A stretch of DNA of 14,712 nucleotides from DASUSH01 sp036375215 (GTDB lineage Bacteria > Actinomycetota > Thermoleophilia > Solirubrobacterales > 70-9), in assembly GCA_036375215.1 (NCBI GenBank), contig DASUSH010000093.1:1-14712 (forward strand), given 5' to 3'. Of the stretch, positions 14,390 to 14,712 are shown one piece after another. The notes under the pieces are model-generated. The model saw nothing but the letters and a program-made list of their open reading frames with translations. It was not told the DNA's origin and made no database searches. The position numbers and the translations under genes are program-made. Within the stretch, counting starts at the first letter, position 1. Every line of letters starts with the position of its first letter.

Positions 14390-14712
14390 GTGATCGGCCA
14401 TCACCACCGCAGGAAGCCGCGGCCGGCCGCGGCGAGCGCCGACGGGGATACGGCCGCGACCCCCGCCGCCACCGCCGACAAGCTGGCGCCAGGCACCGGT
14501 ATCGCCATGCTCGCGATCGGCCTCGGCGTGATCGTCATCGCCAACGACTTCACCGCGCTGAACGTCGCGATCCCGGCGATCGAGGAGGACTTCGACGTCG
14601 ATCTCGGCACCGCCCAGTGGGTGGTGAACGCCTACGCCCTGATCTTCGGGATGGCGATCGTCACCGGCGGCCGCCTCGCCGACATGTTCGGCCGCCGGAA
14701 GATCTTCTTCAT
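14390..14712 (+). CDS. MFS transporter, DHA2/EmrB-QacA-like, N-terminal part (3' end outside window)
   Basis: The first 107 codons of a major facilitator protein that runs off the right edge. After a polar, His/Arg/Ala-rich N-terminal 34 residues, the first membrane helix ends in NDFTALNVAIPAIEEDF, the D1-type motif of the 14-helix drug:H+ antiporter family. Next come TAQWVVNAYALIFGMAIVTG and motif A, GRLADMFGRRKIFF, at the cytoplasmic loop between helices 2 and 3. Members export drugs, dyes or cell-made antibiotics using the proton gradient. GTG at 14390 is chosen from its position nine bases after the TAGGCT hexamer; an internal ATG at 14507 would cut into the first helix. Substrate and total helix count cannot be known from this part. 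Confidence 0.85.
   Translation, partial: MIGHHHRRKPRPAAASADGDTAATPAATADKLAPGTGIAMLAIGLGVIVIANDFTALNVAIPAIEEDFDVDLGTAQWVVNAYALIFGMAIVTGGRLADMFGRRKIFF

Overview
The window is a 14.7 kb piece of a very GC-rich, actinobacterial-type chromosome. Codon third positions are almost all G or C, GTG starts are common, and there is a Gram-positive-type SOS box. The gene content (DedA-PAP2 fusion, PucR/CdaR regulator, LpqY/SugABC-like importer, DUF6159-like membrane protein, IspE and GlmU-Prs in the same neighbourhood) fits Actinomycetota, and my guess is a Thermoleophilia/Solirubrobacterales-like lineage. That placement is inference from gene content, not a search.

Layout. 1-2148: the 3' end of ispE, a DedA-PAP2 fusion membrane protein and a small two-helix membrane protein, translationally coupled by 4-nt stop/start overlaps. 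2320-3570: a PucR/CdaR-type regulator. 3672-7914: a complete carbohydrate ABC importer (lipoprotein binding protein, two permeases, ATPase) of the trehalose/maltose type. 7937-8833 (minus): a stand-alone ParB/Srx-fold protein, meeting the ATPase gene tail to tail across 22 G-rich bases. 8834-9195: intergenic, but holding a tRNA-Gln(UUG) gene on the minus strand, a strong LexA-box-like palindrome, a hairpin and the glmU promoter. 9196-12055: glmU, prs and an NTF2-like small protein as one operon. 12056-12245: a convergent intergenic with two clean hairpins. 12246-12665 (minus) and 12692-13540 (plus): a divergent pair, a small exported protein and a glycerophosphodiester phosphodiesterase family protein. 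13482-14330 (minus) and 14390-14712 (plus): a second divergent pair, a DUF6159-like membrane protein and the start of an MFS drug transporter.

How it works together. Several genes serve envelope precursor supply: IspE (isoprenoid precursors), the DedA-PAP2 fusion (candidate undecaprenyl carrier recycling), GlmU (UDP-GlcNAc) and Prs (PRPP). The importer block is a self-contained sugar uptake unit, with the PucR-type protein as a possible but unproven regulator.

Most interesting signals: (1) the DedA-PAP2 fusion coupled to ispE, which could dephosphorylate undecaprenyl diphosphate and return the monophosphate in one polypeptide; (2) a tRNA-Gln whose near-universal G19-C56 tertiary pair appears swapped to C19-G56; (3) a LexA box fused to a leaderless-type promoter with no obvious SOS gene behind it; (4) a recurring architecture in which a TANNNT -10 hexamer ends 6-9 nt before the start codon; (5) two divergent promoter pairs built on symmetric -10 elements.
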